Position numbers and translations under genes: made by a program
Assembly (NCBI RefSeq): GCF_017357865.1
Contig: NZ_CP060096.1
Location: 496,001 to 560,000 of the forward strand
Source of the DNA: Aceticella autotrophica
Lineage (GTDB): Bacteria; Bacillota; Thermoanaerobacteria; Thermoanaerobacterales; Thermoanaerobacteraceae
Reading direction: 5' to 3'
DNA: 64,000 nucleotides
The notes under the pieces: generated by a model
The model's database searches: none
What the model was told of the DNA's origin: nothing
Seen by the model: the letters and a program-made list of their open reading frames with translations, nothing else
Part shown: in pieces, positions 1-10,002 of the stretch
Layout of the letters: every line of letters begins with the position of its first letter
How positions within the stretch are numbered: position 1 is the stretch's first letter

Positions 1-300
1 CTGCAGGATAAAATAGCCTACATTAAGGAGGGCTGATTTAGAAGCGGTATCCCCTGTGAAAGTAAGCTTTTCATTAAAATTGATCTTTAAGCTCATGTCT
101 ATTTTGCCTTCTTTGTATCGCTTGTTATAATCTTCCACCTGTTTCTTGGCATAAGCAAGTGGATCGTCGGTGATAGCAAGTAATTCTGAGTATTTTCCGA
201 TCCTGACTACATTCTTTGTAGTGGTTTTATTGCCATTTCGAATTCCTATTTGAATAAAGTAAGTGGGATCTTTAGACTTTCTGTCATAATATAGCTTCAT
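1..300 (-). CDS. IS1634-type transposase, N-terminal part (runs off window)
   Basis: Reading leftward from ATG at 300, 100 codons stay open to the window edge. The protein begins MKLYYDRKSKDPTYFIQIG and continues with a region recognisable as the N-terminus of IS1634-family (IS4 superfamily, DDE) transposases, including KNVVRIGKYSELL and the phrase ITDDPLAYAKK. The catalytic DDE residues lie outside the window. A clear GGAGGTGCC ribosome-binding site precedes the ATG, and a promoter lies at 321-348. Whether the full gene is intact cannot be judged from here. Family assignment is from remembered N-terminal sequence, so a related IS4 subgroup is possible. Confidence 0.8.
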   Translation of the reverse strand, partial: MKLYYDRKSKDPTYFIQIGIRNGNKTTTKNVVRIGKYSELLAITDDPLAYAKKQVEDYNKRYKEGKIDMSLKINFNEKLTFTGDTASKSALLNVGYFILQ

Positions 301-320
301 GTTGGCACCTCCATAATTTT

Positions 321-348
321 ATTATATCATATAATACAACACATACAA
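321..348 (-). promoter_or_regulatory. Promoter of the IS transposase
   Basis: On the minus strand TTGTAT (348-343) is followed after 16 bases by TATAAT (326-321), about 20 bases before the ATG at 300. The -10 is perfect and the -35 is weak. Confidence 0.5.
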
Positions 349-370
349 CATATATTTTAAAAAAATTGAC

Positions 371-411
371 AATAAAAAAATCAGGAAATGCTTTATTAAA
401 GCGATTCCTGA
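371..411 (-). terminator. Leftward intrinsic terminator upstream of the IS transposase
   Basis: A 31-base near-perfect palindrome (381-411, 15 paired positions with one mismatch and one wobble) is followed on the minus strand by seven T residues (380-374). No leftward gene precedes it inside the window. It probably shields the transposase promoter from read-in and may mark the end of the IS, but terminal inverted repeats cannot be identified from one end. Confidence 0.6.
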
Positions 412-466
412 CGTTATTAGTTTGTGCTATCTTGTTTGCAAGTGTTGAAAACCCGGAAGGTATTTT

Positions 467-492
467 AAAAGGACAGGAAACTGTCCTTTTTT
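467..492 (+). terminator. Rightward intrinsic terminator
   Basis: AAAAGGACAG, a GAAA tetraloop and CTGTCCTTTT followed by more T residues form a textbook rho-independent terminator. It would end a rightward gene lying to the left, now separated from it by the IS. The pbp gene starts 100 bases downstream. Confidence 0.75.
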
Positions 493-594
493 GAAAAAAG
501 ATTTGCTATAAACTATACATAAAAATAGAAATATTTAATGATATAATAATATGGTATAATAGTCATATAATTTATCATTTTTGAGGGGATATGT

Positions 595-3156
595 ATGGAT
601 AACAACATTAATTTAAAAAGAAGTGAAAGATATAAAAAAAATAACGTAAATAATTCAGGGGGAAAAAACAAAAATAAAAAGGTTTTAAAGATAATATTAT
701 GGACATTTATAATAATTTTATTAGCGGGAATAGGTGTGATTGGAGGTAAGGTGCTTGCAATAATAAAAAACACTCCGCCGCTTACAAAAGATGTATTAAC
801 GGCACAGAAACAGTCATCAATAATATATGTTAAGGATGAAAGCGGGCAGTGGAAAAGTGCGGCGGTTCTCCACGGTACAGATAACAGATTATGGGTTTCA
901 ATAGATAAAATACCGAAGAACTTGCAGAATGCTGTTGTTGCTATAGAAGACCAAAGATTTTACAAAAACAATCTTGGTATTGATCCAAAGCGAATAATTG
1001 GTGCATTTATTGCGGATATTAAAGCAGGAGGCAAACCGGTGGAAGGTGCAAGCACGATTACTCAGCAGTTGGTAAAAAATATGATGCTGTCAGATGAAAA
1101 AACCTTAACAAGAAAAATACAAGAGGCTGTGCTTGCATGGGAGATTGAACAGAAATATTCAAAACAGCAGATATTGGAGGCATATCTTAATACGATATAT
1201 CTTGGCGGTCCCCATATAAACGCATATGGGGTTCAGGCAGCTGCTTTATCATATTTTGGAAAGGATGTAAGTCAGCTTGACCTCGCAGAATCTGCAATGA
1301 TAGCGGGTATTACAAATAATCCTTCAATGTATTCCCCCGATTCAAGTAAGGAAGGTGCTTTAAAACGCCAGCATCTTGTATTGAGTGAAATGCTTAAACA
1401 GGGTTATATTACAAAAGATGAATATGATAATGCAATTTCTGAAAAGCTTGTATATCAATTTAAAAAAATAGATTTAACCGGATATAATCATAAATATTTT
1501 ATTGAACAAGTTATAAGAGATGCAGCATCCAGTCTGTCAAAGGAACTTAACATATCTTACAGTGAGGCTACGAATAAAATATACAATGGTGGTTTGAGAA
1601 TTTATTCAACCATGGATACAAAAATTCAGACGGATATTGAACAGGCATTTGCAAATCCTAAGCTTTTTCCTGTTGACCCCAGCAGAAAAGATATGGTTCA
1701 GGGAGCTATGGTAATTATGGATTGGAGGACGGGGGAAGTAAAGGGTATAGTTGGTGGAAGAAATACGAATGACTCCTCAAGTAACGTCCTGATGGGGTTA
1801 AACCGGGCAACACAGTCATACAGGCAGCCCGGTTCCTCAATTAAGCCTTTAACAGTTTATGGACCCGCACTTGAGAGTGGACTTACCGCTGCAACGGTGG
1901 TCGATGATGTGCCGACGACTTTTGGCAGCTATACACCCCATAATTATGAAAGTAGTTATTATCATGGGCTTGTAACATTAAGGGAAGCAATAACAGATTC
2001 TTTAAATATACCTGCTGTAAAAGTAGTTAATACAATTGGTTTAAATACATCTGCAAATTATGGCAAAAAATTTGGGCTGAATATAACTAATAATGACATG
2101 TATCTTCCTGCATTAGCTTTAGGTGGGCTTTACAAGGGTATTACCCCATTGCAGGAAACGGCAGGATATGCTGCTATAGCAAATGGCGGGATGTATATAA
2201 ACCCAATAACTTTTACAGAAATCAAGGATTCACAAGGTAATGTAATAATTGACAAGAAGCCTGAAAAACATGTGGTTTTAAATGAGCAAAATGCATATAT
2301 ACTTGAGAATATGATGCAGGATGTAGTCGATCATGGTACAGGTACAAATGCACAATTACCCAATATGCCCGTAGCGGGAAAAACCGGCACGTCAGAAAAA
2401 TCAGGGAATGTTTGGTTTACAGGTTTTACGCCATATTATGTTGGTACTGTCTGGATGGGGTATGATGAGGGTAATAATATACCGGTAAAAAATTATGGGA
2501 CATCTGTTGTTGGAGGAACATTTCCTGCGAAATTATGGAGAACTGTTATGGAATCTGTACATGAGAATTTGGCTCCTCGGGAGTTTAAAAGACCACCTGG
2601 TATTGTATTTGTAACAGTGTGTAGGGATTCTGGATTGCTGCCGACGGATTTATGCAGGAATGATCCAAGGGGTGATCAGACTTACACTGAAATGTTTGCT
2701 GATGGGACACAACCAACAAGTTATTGTACGGTACATGTGGCAGCAAAAATTAATATTTTGACTGGGGAACTGGCATCTTCTTGGACATTGCCAATATTGG
2801 TCAAAGAACGGGTATTTATTGATCCACCCGGAAGAACAGCGGCACAAAATGCATATGCGGCAGATGGCAAATATGTTATTCCAACCGCAATAGATAGTGG
2901 GGATACAAAAGTACCACCTGACAATAAAAATAATGGTACGGCAAATAGTAATTCAGGAACATCTCCGGAAGGAACACCTCAAAGTGGAACACAACCATCT
3001 CCTTCTCAGGTTCCTGCTAATAATGGAGGAACTAATAGCAATGGAGCACCAAATAATGCTCCTTCCAATACACAGCCGCCTTCTCAAGATAATAGCAGTG
3101 GAACAAAGGACACTACAGGAACAACACCTTCTTCAAAGCCTTCTAAATCAAGATGA
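595..3156 (+). CDS. Class A penicillin-binding protein (PBP1A type)
   Basis: A bifunctional peptidoglycan glycosyltransferase/transpeptidase of 853 residues, acting outside the membrane. A short basic cytoplasmic N-terminus leads into one transmembrane anchor (about residues 31-50). The GT51 domain shows the catalytic EDQRF motif (Glu118) and GASTITQQLVKN (151-162). The penicillin-binding domain shows SSIK (Ser414, Lys417), SLN (469-471) and KTGT (596-599). From about residue 770 the tail is low complexity, rich in Asn, Ser, Thr, Pro and Gly, probably a wall-spanning linker. The start follows GAGGGGAT. An extended -10 (TGGTATAAT, 552-560) lies upstream. It is monocistronic, ending at the terminator at 3200-3228. 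Confidence 0.95.
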   Translation: MDNNINLKRSERYKKNNVNNSGGKNKNKKVLKIILWTFIIILLAGIGVIGGKVLAIIKNTPPLTKDVLTAQKQSSIIYVKDESGQWKSAAVLHGTDNRLWVSIDKIPKNLQNAVVAIEDQRFYKNNLGIDPKRIIGAFIADIKAGGKPVEGASTITQQLVKNMMLSDEKTLTRKIQEAVLAWEIEQKYSKQQILEAYLNTIYLGGPHINAYGVQAAALSYFGKDVSQLDLAESAMIAGITNNPSMYSPDSSKEGALKRQHLVLSEMLKQGYITKDEYDNAISEKLVYQFKKIDLTGYNHKYFIEQVIRDAASSLSKELNISYSEATNKIYNGGLRIYSTMDTKIQTDIEQAFANPKLFPVDPSRKDMVQGAMVIMDWRTGEVKGIVGGRNTNDSSSNVLMGLNRATQSYRQPGSSIKPLTVYGPALESGLTAATVVDDVPTTFGSYTPHNYESSYYHGLVTLREAITDSLNIPAVKVVNTIGLNTSANYGKKFGLNITNNDMYLPALALGGLYKGITPLQETAGYAAIANGGMYINPITFTEIKDSQGNVIIDKKPEKHVVLNEQNAYILENMMQDVVDHGTGTNAQLPNMPVAGKTGTSEKSGNVWFTGFTPYYVGTVWMGYDEGNNIPVKNYGTSVVGGTFPAKLWRTVMESVHENLAPREFKRPPGIVFVTVCRDSGLLPTDLCRNDPRGDQTYTEMFADGTQPTSYCTVHVAAKINILTGELASSWTLPILVKERVFIDPPGRTAAQNAYAADGKYVIPTAIDSGDTKVPPDNKNNGTANSNSGTSPEGTPQSGTQPSPSQVPANNGGTNSNGAPNNAPSNTQPPSQDNSSGTKDTTGTTPSSKPSKSR

Positions 3157-3199
3157 TCATTGAGAAGAAAGTGAGTATAGTGAAGTAATGAAAATATAG

Positions 3200-3228
3200 A
3201 ATAAAAGGCAGGATACCTGCCTTTTATT
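3200..3228. terminator. Bidirectional terminator between convergent genes
   Basis: AATAAAAGGCAGG, loop ATA, CCTGCCTTTTATT form a perfect 13-bp stem with A/T runs on both sides. It serves the PBP gene rightward and overlaps the stop codon of the leftward ECF gene. Confidence 0.75.
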
Positions 3229-3739
3229 CTTGCTTGGCTTTTGCAAAATAATTATTCATTAATGATATAAAAATCAAAGCAATAATTCCGCCTGTAAGTG
3301 CTGTAATCAGCTGTGGCAATGTGAAAGCCTGTACTATTTTTAATGGAACTTTTACATTGAACAAATTAAGAAGATATTTAACTGATATGGATAGCCATAA
3401 AAATTTTACGATTGAACCTATTATCATAGAAACAATCTTATTTTTGATTAAAGAGTAAAGCAGAACATATAAGGCATTTCCTATCATTATAAAAGGAATC
3501 ATAATAGGGAATCCCATGATGCCTACAGCAAAAGCGATGATTGGTGTTAAAAGACCGATAGTAATACCTGACCACATACCAACAAGCCCTGCGGCAATTA
3601 TAAGCATTGTATTGACCAGAGAGCCTGTAATAAGCTGCGGCATTTTAATAAATTGAATAATAATTGTAATTGCTAACAATACTGCTGTCCTTGTAATAAA
3701 TTGTGTGTTTGTTATGGGCTTTGAAGAATTTTTATCCAT
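3224..3739 (-). CDS. ECF transporter S component-like membrane protein
   Basis: A 171-residue, very hydrophobic protein with about five or six membrane segments. It resembles the substrate-binding (S) subunits of energy-coupling-factor vitamin importers, for example in the N-terminal segment with AVLLAITIIIQFIKMPQ and the glycine-rich helix AAGLVGMWSGITIGLLTPI. S components bind a vitamin or cofactor and use a shared EcfA/A'/T module encoded elsewhere. No ligand-specific motif or riboswitch is visible, so the substrate is unknown. AGGAGATGATAAC precedes the ATG. The gene stands alone and converges on pbp. Confidence 0.7.
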   Translation of the reverse strand: MDKNSSKPITNTQFITRTAVLLAITIIIQFIKMPQLITGSLVNTMLIIAAGLVGMWSGITIGLLTPIIAFAVGIMGFPIMIPFIMIGNALYVLLYSLIKNKIVSMIIGSIVKFLWLSISVKYLLNLFNVKVPLKIVQAFTLPQLITALTGGIIALIFISLMNNYFAKAKQE

Positions 3740-3894
3740 GTTATCATCTCCTTTCTTATTATTTATTTTACCACAATTTAGTATTTAATACAAGGCAAAA
3801 CTTATTCTAATCCCCTTTTCCATATCAGCGCTGTATGTTAATATGATAATAAACTTTTGTCTTATGGGGGTTCTTTTGAAACAAAATTAAAATA

Positions 3895-3923
3895 TTGCAT
3901 TTTCAATATTTTTGTAATAGAAT
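3895..3923 (+). promoter_or_regulatory. Promoter of the leuS T-box transcript
   Basis: TTGCAT, 17 bases, TAGAAT. It is the best-spaced hexamer pair upstream of the T-box and would start the leader near 3930. Confidence 0.45.
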
Positions 3924-3949
3924 ATTATATAAGTATATAGCCAAAATAC

Positions 3950-4166
3950 TACGATATGGAATAGTAGGCATAAAAGGTTTCAGAGAGCTTCTGGGCAGTG
4001 GGAAGAAGTACCAATAATGCTGAACTCGCCATGGAGTATATATACCGAATTGTTAAGTAGGTATATACGGTTTCTACCGTTATAGGTTTTAAGAGGGCTT
4101 TTGTCAACAAGAGTGGTACCACGGAAGCTACAGTCTTTCGTCTCTTGGATGAGGGCTTTTTTATTT
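3950..4166 (+). promoter_or_regulatory. T-box leader (tRNA-Leu responsive) controlling leuS
   Basis: The conserved T-box sequence AAGAGTGGTACCACGGAAG (about 4109-4127) is followed by a terminator stem CTTTCGTC/GATGAGGG and a T run (about 4135-4164). Upstream, a long stem I contains the specifier context GAACTCGCC (about 4021-4030), where CTC is a leucine codon, agreeing with the leuS gene 25 bases downstream. T-boxes bind uncharged tRNA, stabilise the antiterminator and allow transcription when the amino acid is scarce. Boundaries are approximate. Confidence 0.92.
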
Positions 4167-4190
4167 AAATATAAGTTTAGGAGGAAAATA

Positions 4191-6635
4191 ATGACGTATT
4201 CAATAGAGATTGATAGAAAGTGGCAGAAAAAATGGGAGGAAACGAAGCTGTACAAATTTCATCCTGAAAATGTTGATAAAAAATTATATTGTCTTGAGAT
4301 GTTCTCATATCCATCTGGTGCAAAGCTTCATGCAGGGCATTGGTATAATTATGGTCCTGCTGATTCATGGGCAAGGATGAAAAGGATGCAAGGCTATGAA
4401 GTATTTCATCCTATGGGTTTTGATGCCTTTGGGCTACCTGCTGAAAATTATGCAATTAAGACAGGTATACATCCTCTGGATTCCACAATGCACAATATTA
4501 AAACAATGGAAAAACAGCTTAAGGAAATTGGTGCAACCTTTGACTGGGATTATGAGGTAATAACGTGTCTTCCTGAATATTATAAATGGACTCAATGGAT
4601 TTTTTTACAGATGTATAAGGTCGGTTTAGCATATAGAAAGAAGGCACCAGTAAACTGGTGCCCCAGTTGTAAGACGGTTCTTGCAAATGAGCAGGTTGTT
4701 GAAGGAACATGTGAAAGATGCGGCAGTGAGGTTACAAAAAAAGACCTTACACAGTGGTTTTTAAAAATAACTGATTATGCTGAAGAACTTCTAAAAAACC
4801 TTGATGACATTGATTGGCCTGAAAAAACTAAAATGATGCAGCGTAACTGGATTGGTAAATCTGAGGGTGCTGAGATAGAATTTAAAGTAGAAGGAAAAGA
4901 TATAAACTTTAAAGTATTTACGACTCGTGCGGATACATTATATGGTGTGACATATGTGGTACTTGCCCCTGAAAATGAAATTGTGGATAAAATAACGACA
5001 GATAAATACAGACGAAATGTAGAAGATTATAAAGAATATGCCAAAAAACAAAGTGAAATAGAAAGGCTGTCTACAGAGAAAGAAAAAACAGGTGTATTTA
5101 CCGGTGCATATGCGATACATCCTATAACAGGTGAAAAAATCCCGATATGGATTGCAGATTATGTTTTAGCGACATATGGGACCGGTTGTGTTATGGCTGT
5201 TCCTGCCCATGATGAAAGAGACTTTATCTTTGCTGAGAAATATGACCTTCCTATAAGGCGTGTTATTAAAGGAAAAGGAGATATTGAGGACAGCCTTCCG
5301 TTCGTTGAATATGGTATATTGATTGATAGCGGTGAATTTGACGGTATGAAGTCTGAAGATGCCCGTATAAAGATAGTGGAAAAACTTGAAAAAGAAGGCA
5401 AAGGCAGTCTAAAGATTAATTATCGTCTTAGGGACTGGCTTGTATCAAGGCAGAGATACTGGGGGGCGCCGATTCCTGTAATACATTGCGAACATTGTGG
5501 ATTAGTTCCTGTTCCAGAGGAGGACCTGCCTGTAATTCTTCCATATGATGTTAAATTTACGCCTGATGGTGAATCACCTCTTAAGAAAAATGATGAATTT
5601 ATGAATACTATATGTCCGAAATGCGGTAGAAAGGCACAAAGAGACCCTGATACACTTGATACATTTGTAGATTCATCATGGTATTTTTTGAGGTATCCTG
5701 ATAACAAAAACGAAAAAGAGGCTTTTAATAAAGAATGGATAAATAAGATGCTGCCTGTCGATAAATATATAGGTGGAGCGGAGCATGCCTGTATGCATCT
5801 TTTATATGCGAGATTTGTGACAAAAGCCTTAAGGGACCTTGGCTATTTGAATTTTGATGAGCCGTTTAAATCCTTGATTCATCAGGGCATAATCCTTGGA
5901 CCTGATGGTAATAAAATGAGCAAATCAAAAGGAAATACAATATCCCCTGATGAATATATTGATGAATACGGTTCAGATGTATTTAGGATGTATTTAATGT
6001 TTGGTTTTGCATTTACTGAAGGAGGACCATGGAATGACGATGGTATAAAAGCTATACACAGATTTATATTAAGGGTTGAAAGACTTATTAACAGTTTCTT
6101 AGAAAGTAAAAATAATGAAAGCAAAGAGAAATTTGACAAAGATGAAAAGGAATTGAATTTTGCAAGGCATTTTGCTATAAAAGGTGTTACCGAAGATGCG
6201 GAAAAATTTCAGTTTAACACATCAATAGCAAGGCTTATGGAGCTTGTAAATGCACTATATAAATATGATACAAATGTAAAACTAAAAAATCTTAAATTAT
6301 ATGAAGATGTTATTAAGGATTTGATGAGGCTTTTATCACCATTTGCACCGCATTTTTCGGAAGAAATGTGGGAGAAACTTGGATATGAATATTCTGTATT
6401 TAATCAGAAATGGCCTCAATATGATGAAAAAGCTCTTTTAAGAGATGTTATTGAAATTGCGATACAAATAAACGGTAAGGTTAGAGGCAGGCTTGAAGTG
6501 ATGTCAAATGCTGATGAAAAAGAGATAGAAGCTACGGCACTTTCAAATGATAATGTTAAATCATATATTGAAGGCAAAAAAATAAAAAAAGTCATTGTAA
6601 TTAAAAACAGGCTTGTAAATATCGTGGTTAATTGA
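4191..6635 (+). CDS. leuS: Leucyl-tRNA synthetase
   Basis: Class I aminoacyl-tRNA synthetase charging tRNA-Leu, 814 residues from the chosen ATG. That ATG follows TTTAGGAGGAAAATA. The frame stays open further upstream but those codons lie inside the T-box. It shows the HIGH-type motif as HAGH in [15 protein letters not shown], the zinc-binding [22 protein letters not shown], the editing (CP1) domain with [17 protein letters not shown] and [15 protein letters not shown], a second Cys pair region, and KMSKS at 575-579. The C-terminal anticodon-binding domain is present. It is transcribed alone under T-box control. Confidence 0.97.
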   Translation: MTYSIEIDRKWQKKWEETKLYKFHPENVDKKLYCLEMFSYPSGAKLHAGHWYNYGPADSWARMKRMQGYEVFHPMGFDAFGLPAENYAIKTGIHPLDSTMHNIKTMEKQLKEIGATFDWDYEVITCLPEYYKWTQWIFLQMYKVGLAYRKKAPVNWCPSCKTVLANEQVVEGTCERCGSEVTKKDLTQWFLKITDYAEELLKNLDDIDWPEKTKMMQRNWIGKSEGAEIEFKVEGKDINFKVFTTRADTLYGVTYVVLAPENEIVDKITTDKYRRNVEDYKEYAKKQSEIERLSTEKEKTGVFTGAYAIHPITGEKIPIWIADYVLATYGTGCVMAVPAHDERDFIFAEKYDLPIRRVIKGKGDIEDSLPFVEYGILIDSGEFDGMKSEDARIKIVEKLEKEGKGSLKINYRLRDWLVSRQRYWGAPIPVIHCEHCGLVPVPEEDLPVILPYDVKFTPDGESPLKKNDEFMNTICPKCGRKAQRDPDTLDTFVDSSWYFLRYPDNKNEKEAFNKEWINKMLPVDKYIGGAEHACMHLLYARFVTKALRDLGYLNFDEPFKSLIHQGIILGPDGNKMSKSKGNTISPDEYIDEYGSDVFRMYLMFGFAFTEGGPWNDDGIKAIHRFILRVERLINSFLESKNNESKEKFDKDEKELNFARHFAIKGVTEDAEKFQFNTSIARLMELVNALYKYDTNVKLKNLKLYEDVIKDLMRLLSPFAPHFSEEMWEKLGYEYSVFNQKWPQYDEKALLRDVIEIAIQINGKVRGRLEVMSNADEKEIEATALSNDNVKSYIEGKKIKKVIVIKNRLVNIVVN

Positions 6636-6696
6636 TAATTCAAATTTGTATATTATAGCTTTAAAAGTATATAATTATTTCAGGGGGTGATTGATA

Positions 6697-7590
6697 TTGC
6701 TGAAAGTCTGTAAAAAAACAATAGCTTTGATTATTGTACTTCTATTATTTACTTCAATTGCTGCAACAGCTTTTGCTGATATTAAACCAGGGGACCAGTT
6801 TGTTACGTTTGGCAGTGATTTGACAAAAGGACAAAGGACACAGTTAATGGATGAATTTGGAATAAGAGATACAAGAAATATACACATCGTTGAGGTGACA
6901 AATCAAGAAGAATATAAATACTTAGGACATATTTTACCTAAAAGTGTTATAGGAACAAAAGCTATTTCATCTTCATTAATAACCTTTCAGGAAAAGGGTA
7001 AGGGATTAAATATAAAAACTAATAACATTACATGGGTAACAAATAGTATGTATAAGAATGCTTTGATAACAGCAGGTATTACGGATGCTTCAATAACGGT
7101 TTCAGCACCATATCCTGTTTCAGGTACAGCAGCTCTGACCGGTATAATGAAAGCTTTTGAAGTAGCAACTGGAAAACCGATTAGTGATAATGTTAAAAAG
7201 ATTGCTAATGAAGAAATGGTTCAGACAGGTCAGATTGGAGACAAAATAGGTGACAAGGAAAAAGCCGTAGAACTTATGAAAAGATTAAAGGAACAATTAT
7301 CAAAGCAATCTTCTAAGCTTTCTGATGAACAACTGCGCAATCTTATAGAAAATACAGCAAAAGATTTGGGTATAACCTTAACACCTGATGAAATTAATAG
7401 CCTTGTTTCATTGCTTCGGAAATTGCAAAATGCCAACATTGATTGGGATAAGGTAAGGAAAGGGCTGGATAATTTTAATACAACCTTTAAGAATTTTGTA
7501 AATAATAATCCTGAATCAAAATCACTGTTGTGGGATATATTTACTTTCTTTAAAAGTATAATCGATAAAATATTGAATATGCTTAAATAA
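6697..7590 (+). CDS. Exported DUF1002 (YpuA-like) protein
   Basis: A 297-residue protein with a signal peptide (MLKVCKKTIALIIVLLLF..., probable cleavage after AFA) and a DUF1002 domain with the conserved GHILPKSVIGTKAISSS and SAPYPVSGTAALTGI phrases. DUF1002 proteins such as Bacillus YpuA have no established function. The start is a TTG at 6697, 7 bases after GGGGGTGA; another TTG at 6691 is too close to the ribosome-binding site. It lies 60 bases after leuS and ends at the strong terminator at 7592-7632. Confidence 0.8.
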   Translation: MLKVCKKTIALIIVLLLFTSIAATAFADIKPGDQFVTFGSDLTKGQRTQLMDEFGIRDTRNIHIVEVTNQEEYKYLGHILPKSVIGTKAISSSLITFQEKGKGLNIKTNNITWVTNSMYKNALITAGITDASITVSAPYPVSGTAALTGIMKAFEVATGKPISDNVKKIANEEMVQTGQIGDKIGDKEKAVELMKRLKEQLSKQSSKLSDEQLRNLIENTAKDLGITLTPDEINSLVSLLRKLQNANIDWDKVRKGLDNFNTTFKNFVNNNPESKSLLWDIFTFFKSIIDKILNMLK

Positions 7591-7591
7591 A

Positions 7592-7632
7592 AAATATGCC
7601 GGGAATATAAGACTATTCCCGGCATATTTTTT
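7592..7632. terminator. Bidirectional terminator
   Basis: AAATATGCCGGGAATA and TATTCCCGGCATATTT form a stem of about 16 bp around a 6-base loop, with A and T runs on either side. It ends the DUF1002 gene rightward and overlaps the 3' end of ppsA leftward. Confidence 0.85.
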
Positions 7633-9982
7633 ATTTATTAAGCTTTCGGAGACTTTCTAGAATCATCTTTTGCTCTACACTGGCAACAAGGCGTCGTGTA
7701 TTAGCAACGGTATCAGGATTTACACTTACACTGGTTATACCACTATGAACCAAGAATTCAGTAAATTCCGGATATACTGAAGGACCTTGACCACATATAG
7801 AGATAGTTTTTCCGTATTTACGGGCAGTTTCTATTAGATGGGATATTGCAGCAATAACTGCTTCATTTCGTTCATCGAGGTATCCCATATTGCTTAATTT
7901 TTCCGAATCGCGGTCTGCACCAAGTATTAGCTGTGTCAAATCGTTAGAACCTATACTAAAGCCATCGACTAAGGTGCAGAATTGTTCTGCAAGGAAGACG
8001 ACTGAAGGAACCTCTGCCATGATCCAAACTTTAAAATTCAAGCTTGAGGAAAGACCCTCGTCAGCCATTATTTTCAAAACCTGACGGACTTCTGCAGTTG
8101 TTCTTACAAAAGGAAGCATAGCATAAACATTTGTAAGCTGAAATTCTTCTCTGACTTTTCTCATTGCTTTACATTCTAGGCGGAATCCTGCTTCATATTC
8201 AGGGGATATATACCGCGAAACACCACGCCATCCAATCATAGGATTATTTTCTATAGGCTCATTTTCTCCTCCCTTTAAACCACGAAATTCATTTGTTCTA
8301 AAATCACTAAAGCGTACAACAACCGGGCGTGGATAAATAGCCTCAGCTACTGTTGAGATACCCTCTGCCAGTTTGTCAATAAACATTTGTTCTTGATGAT
8401 TTTTCAAAAGATACATAGGATGTGCACCTATATGATCTGTAAATATGAACTCTGTTCTCATGAGACCTATTCCATCAAAAGGCAAATCTTTATAGCGGGC
8501 AATAGCTTCCGGCTCTCCAAGATTCATATATATCTTTGTAGCAGTAACAGGCGCAATCTCTTTCCACAGAGCTCCTTTAACCAATGGGGTTGTTCCAATG
8601 GTGGATTTTTCAGTATCCTCACTGCCGAGACTTATATGTCCTTCATAGACTACTCCTCTTGAAGCATCAACGGTTATTTCCATACCCTCTTTTAAAATTT
8701 CTGTGGCATTTTTAGTACCTACGATGCAGGGAATACCAAGCTCACGTGAAACAATAGCTGCATGGCATGTACGACCTCCCTCATCAGTGACAACAGCAAG
8801 AGACTTTTTCATGGCAGGAACCATATCTGGATTTGTCATTGTAGTTACAAGAATAGTATTTTTTTCTATTTTAGTCACATCATCGAAATTATTGACAAAA
8901 ACTACTTTACCTGTAGCAATTCCAGGTGATGCACCTAATCCTTTAACTAAGACCTTTTTTGTATTGGTTGCAGCGGTATCCTTTCCTTCTTTTTGTATTT
9001 TATTCAAGGTTGTTATAGGACGAGACTGAAGAATATAGAAGTTTCCATTTTCATATCCCCATTCAACATCCTGAGGTGTACCATAATGCTTTTCAATTTT
9101 TATAAGTTGTTGACATAATGATACAATCTGTTCATCTGAAAGAGATTGTTTTTTAACAAATTCTTCACCTAAATATTTTGAAACTTCTATTTCAATAGTG
9201 CCTCTTTCTGAGTTAGGGTCTGCAACAATCATGAGATTTTTGTCGGAAATAGTTTTTTCAATAATATTCAGGTTGCTTTTATCAACTATATATTCATCAG
9301 GTGTTACTTTACCTGAAACAACAGCTTCCCCAAGACCCCAGCTGGCGTTTATCATAATTTCCTGTCTATTTCCAGTCATTGGATTTACGGTAAAAGCTAC
9401 TCCGGAAATTTCTGATTGTATCATCTTTTGTACTACAGCACTTAAATATACAGAAAAGTGATCAAAGCCCTGTGCTTGACGATAAGCGGTAGCTCTTGCC
9501 GTCCAAAGGGAAGCCCAGCAGCGGCGTACATTAACAAGTAAATCTTTTTCTCCAAAAACATTCAGATATGTTTCTTGTTGCCCTGCAAAAGAAGCATCAG
9601 GCAAATCTTCCGCTGTTGCTGAACTTCTGACTGCAACTTTTACCGGATAGTCTTTGCCTCCGAGTTCTTTATATGCCTCTATAATTTCCTTTTCAATTTC
9701 AGGTGTCATAGGTGTATTTGTGATCATATTACGTATTTCTGAGGTGTTTTTCATTAACTCTTCCAGATTGTTAATGTCTGTTTTGCCAATAATATCTTTA
9801 ATTTTAGATGATAGACCTGTTTTTTCAATGAAATATTTGTAAGCCTCTGCAGTAACACAAAAACCTGGAGGGACTGAAATCTTCGCATTGGTAACTTCTC
9901 CAAGATTAGCACCTTTGCCTCCTACCAGTCCTACATCATTTTTCCCCAGTTCGTTGAACCATTTCACAAATTTATAAGTCAT
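7631..9982 (-). CDS. ppsA: Phosphoenolpyruvate synthase (pyruvate, water dikinase)
   Basis: Converts pyruvate, ATP and water to PEP, AMP and phosphate for gluconeogenesis; 783 residues, the family's usual length. The N-terminal ATP-grasp domain has GLVGGKGANLGE, VRSSATAEDLPDASFAGQQ and ILQSRPITT. The swivelling phosphohistidine domain has GGRTCHAAI with His407; the GRTCHAA form marks PEP synthase, where pyruvate phosphate dikinase has GMTSHAA. The C-terminal PEP/pyruvate barrel has GIGLMRTEF and the catalytic-cysteine motif CGQGPS. GGGAGGAG precedes the ATG. It is the second gene of the ppsR-ppsA operon. Confidence 0.93.
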   Translation of the reverse strand: MTYKFVKWFNELGKNDVGLVGGKGANLGEVTNAKISVPPGFCVTAEAYKYFIEKTGLSSKIKDIIGKTDINNLEELMKNTSEIRNMITNTPMTPEIEKEIIEAYKELGGKDYPVKVAVRSSATAEDLPDASFAGQQETYLNVFGEKDLLVNVRRCWASLWTARATAYRQAQGFDHFSVYLSAVVQKMIQSEISGVAFTVNPMTGNRQEIMINASWGLGEAVVSGKVTPDEYIVDKSNLNIIEKTISDKNLMIVADPNSERGTIEIEVSKYLGEEFVKKQSLSDEQIVSLCQQLIKIEKHYGTPQDVEWGYENGNFYILQSRPITTLNKIQKEGKDTAATNTKKVLVKGLGASPGIATGKVVFVNNFDDVTKIEKNTILVTTMTNPDMVPAMKKSLAVVTDEGGRTCHAAIVSRELGIPCIVGTKNATEILKEGMEITVDASRGVVYEGHISLGSEDTEKSTIGTTPLVKGALWKEIAPVTATKIYMNLGEPEAIARYKDLPFDGIGLMRTEFIFTDHIGAHPMYLLKNHQEQMFIDKLAEGISTVAEAIYPRPVVVRFSDFRTNEFRGLKGGENEPIENNPMIGWRGVSRYISPEYEAGFRLECKAMRKVREEFQLTNVYAMLPFVRTTAEVRQVLKIMADEGLSSSLNFKVWIMAEVPSVVFLAEQFCTLVDGFSIGSNDLTQLILGADRDSEKLSNMGYLDERNEAVIAAISHLIETARKYGKTISICGQGPSVYPEFTEFLVHSGITSVSVNPDTVANTRRLVASVEQKMILESLRKLNK

Positions 9983-10002
9983 AATTTTTCTCCTCCCTTT
10001 TT

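Noticed and set aside
4101-4190. An upstream extension of LeuS by 30 codons
   Set aside because: These codons are the T-box antiterminator/terminator; the ATG at 4191 has the ribosome-binding site and the normal N-terminus.
3980-4255. A leftward open frame across the T-box
   Set aside because: It lies over a clearly structured RNA leader and the leuS start; no family resemblance.
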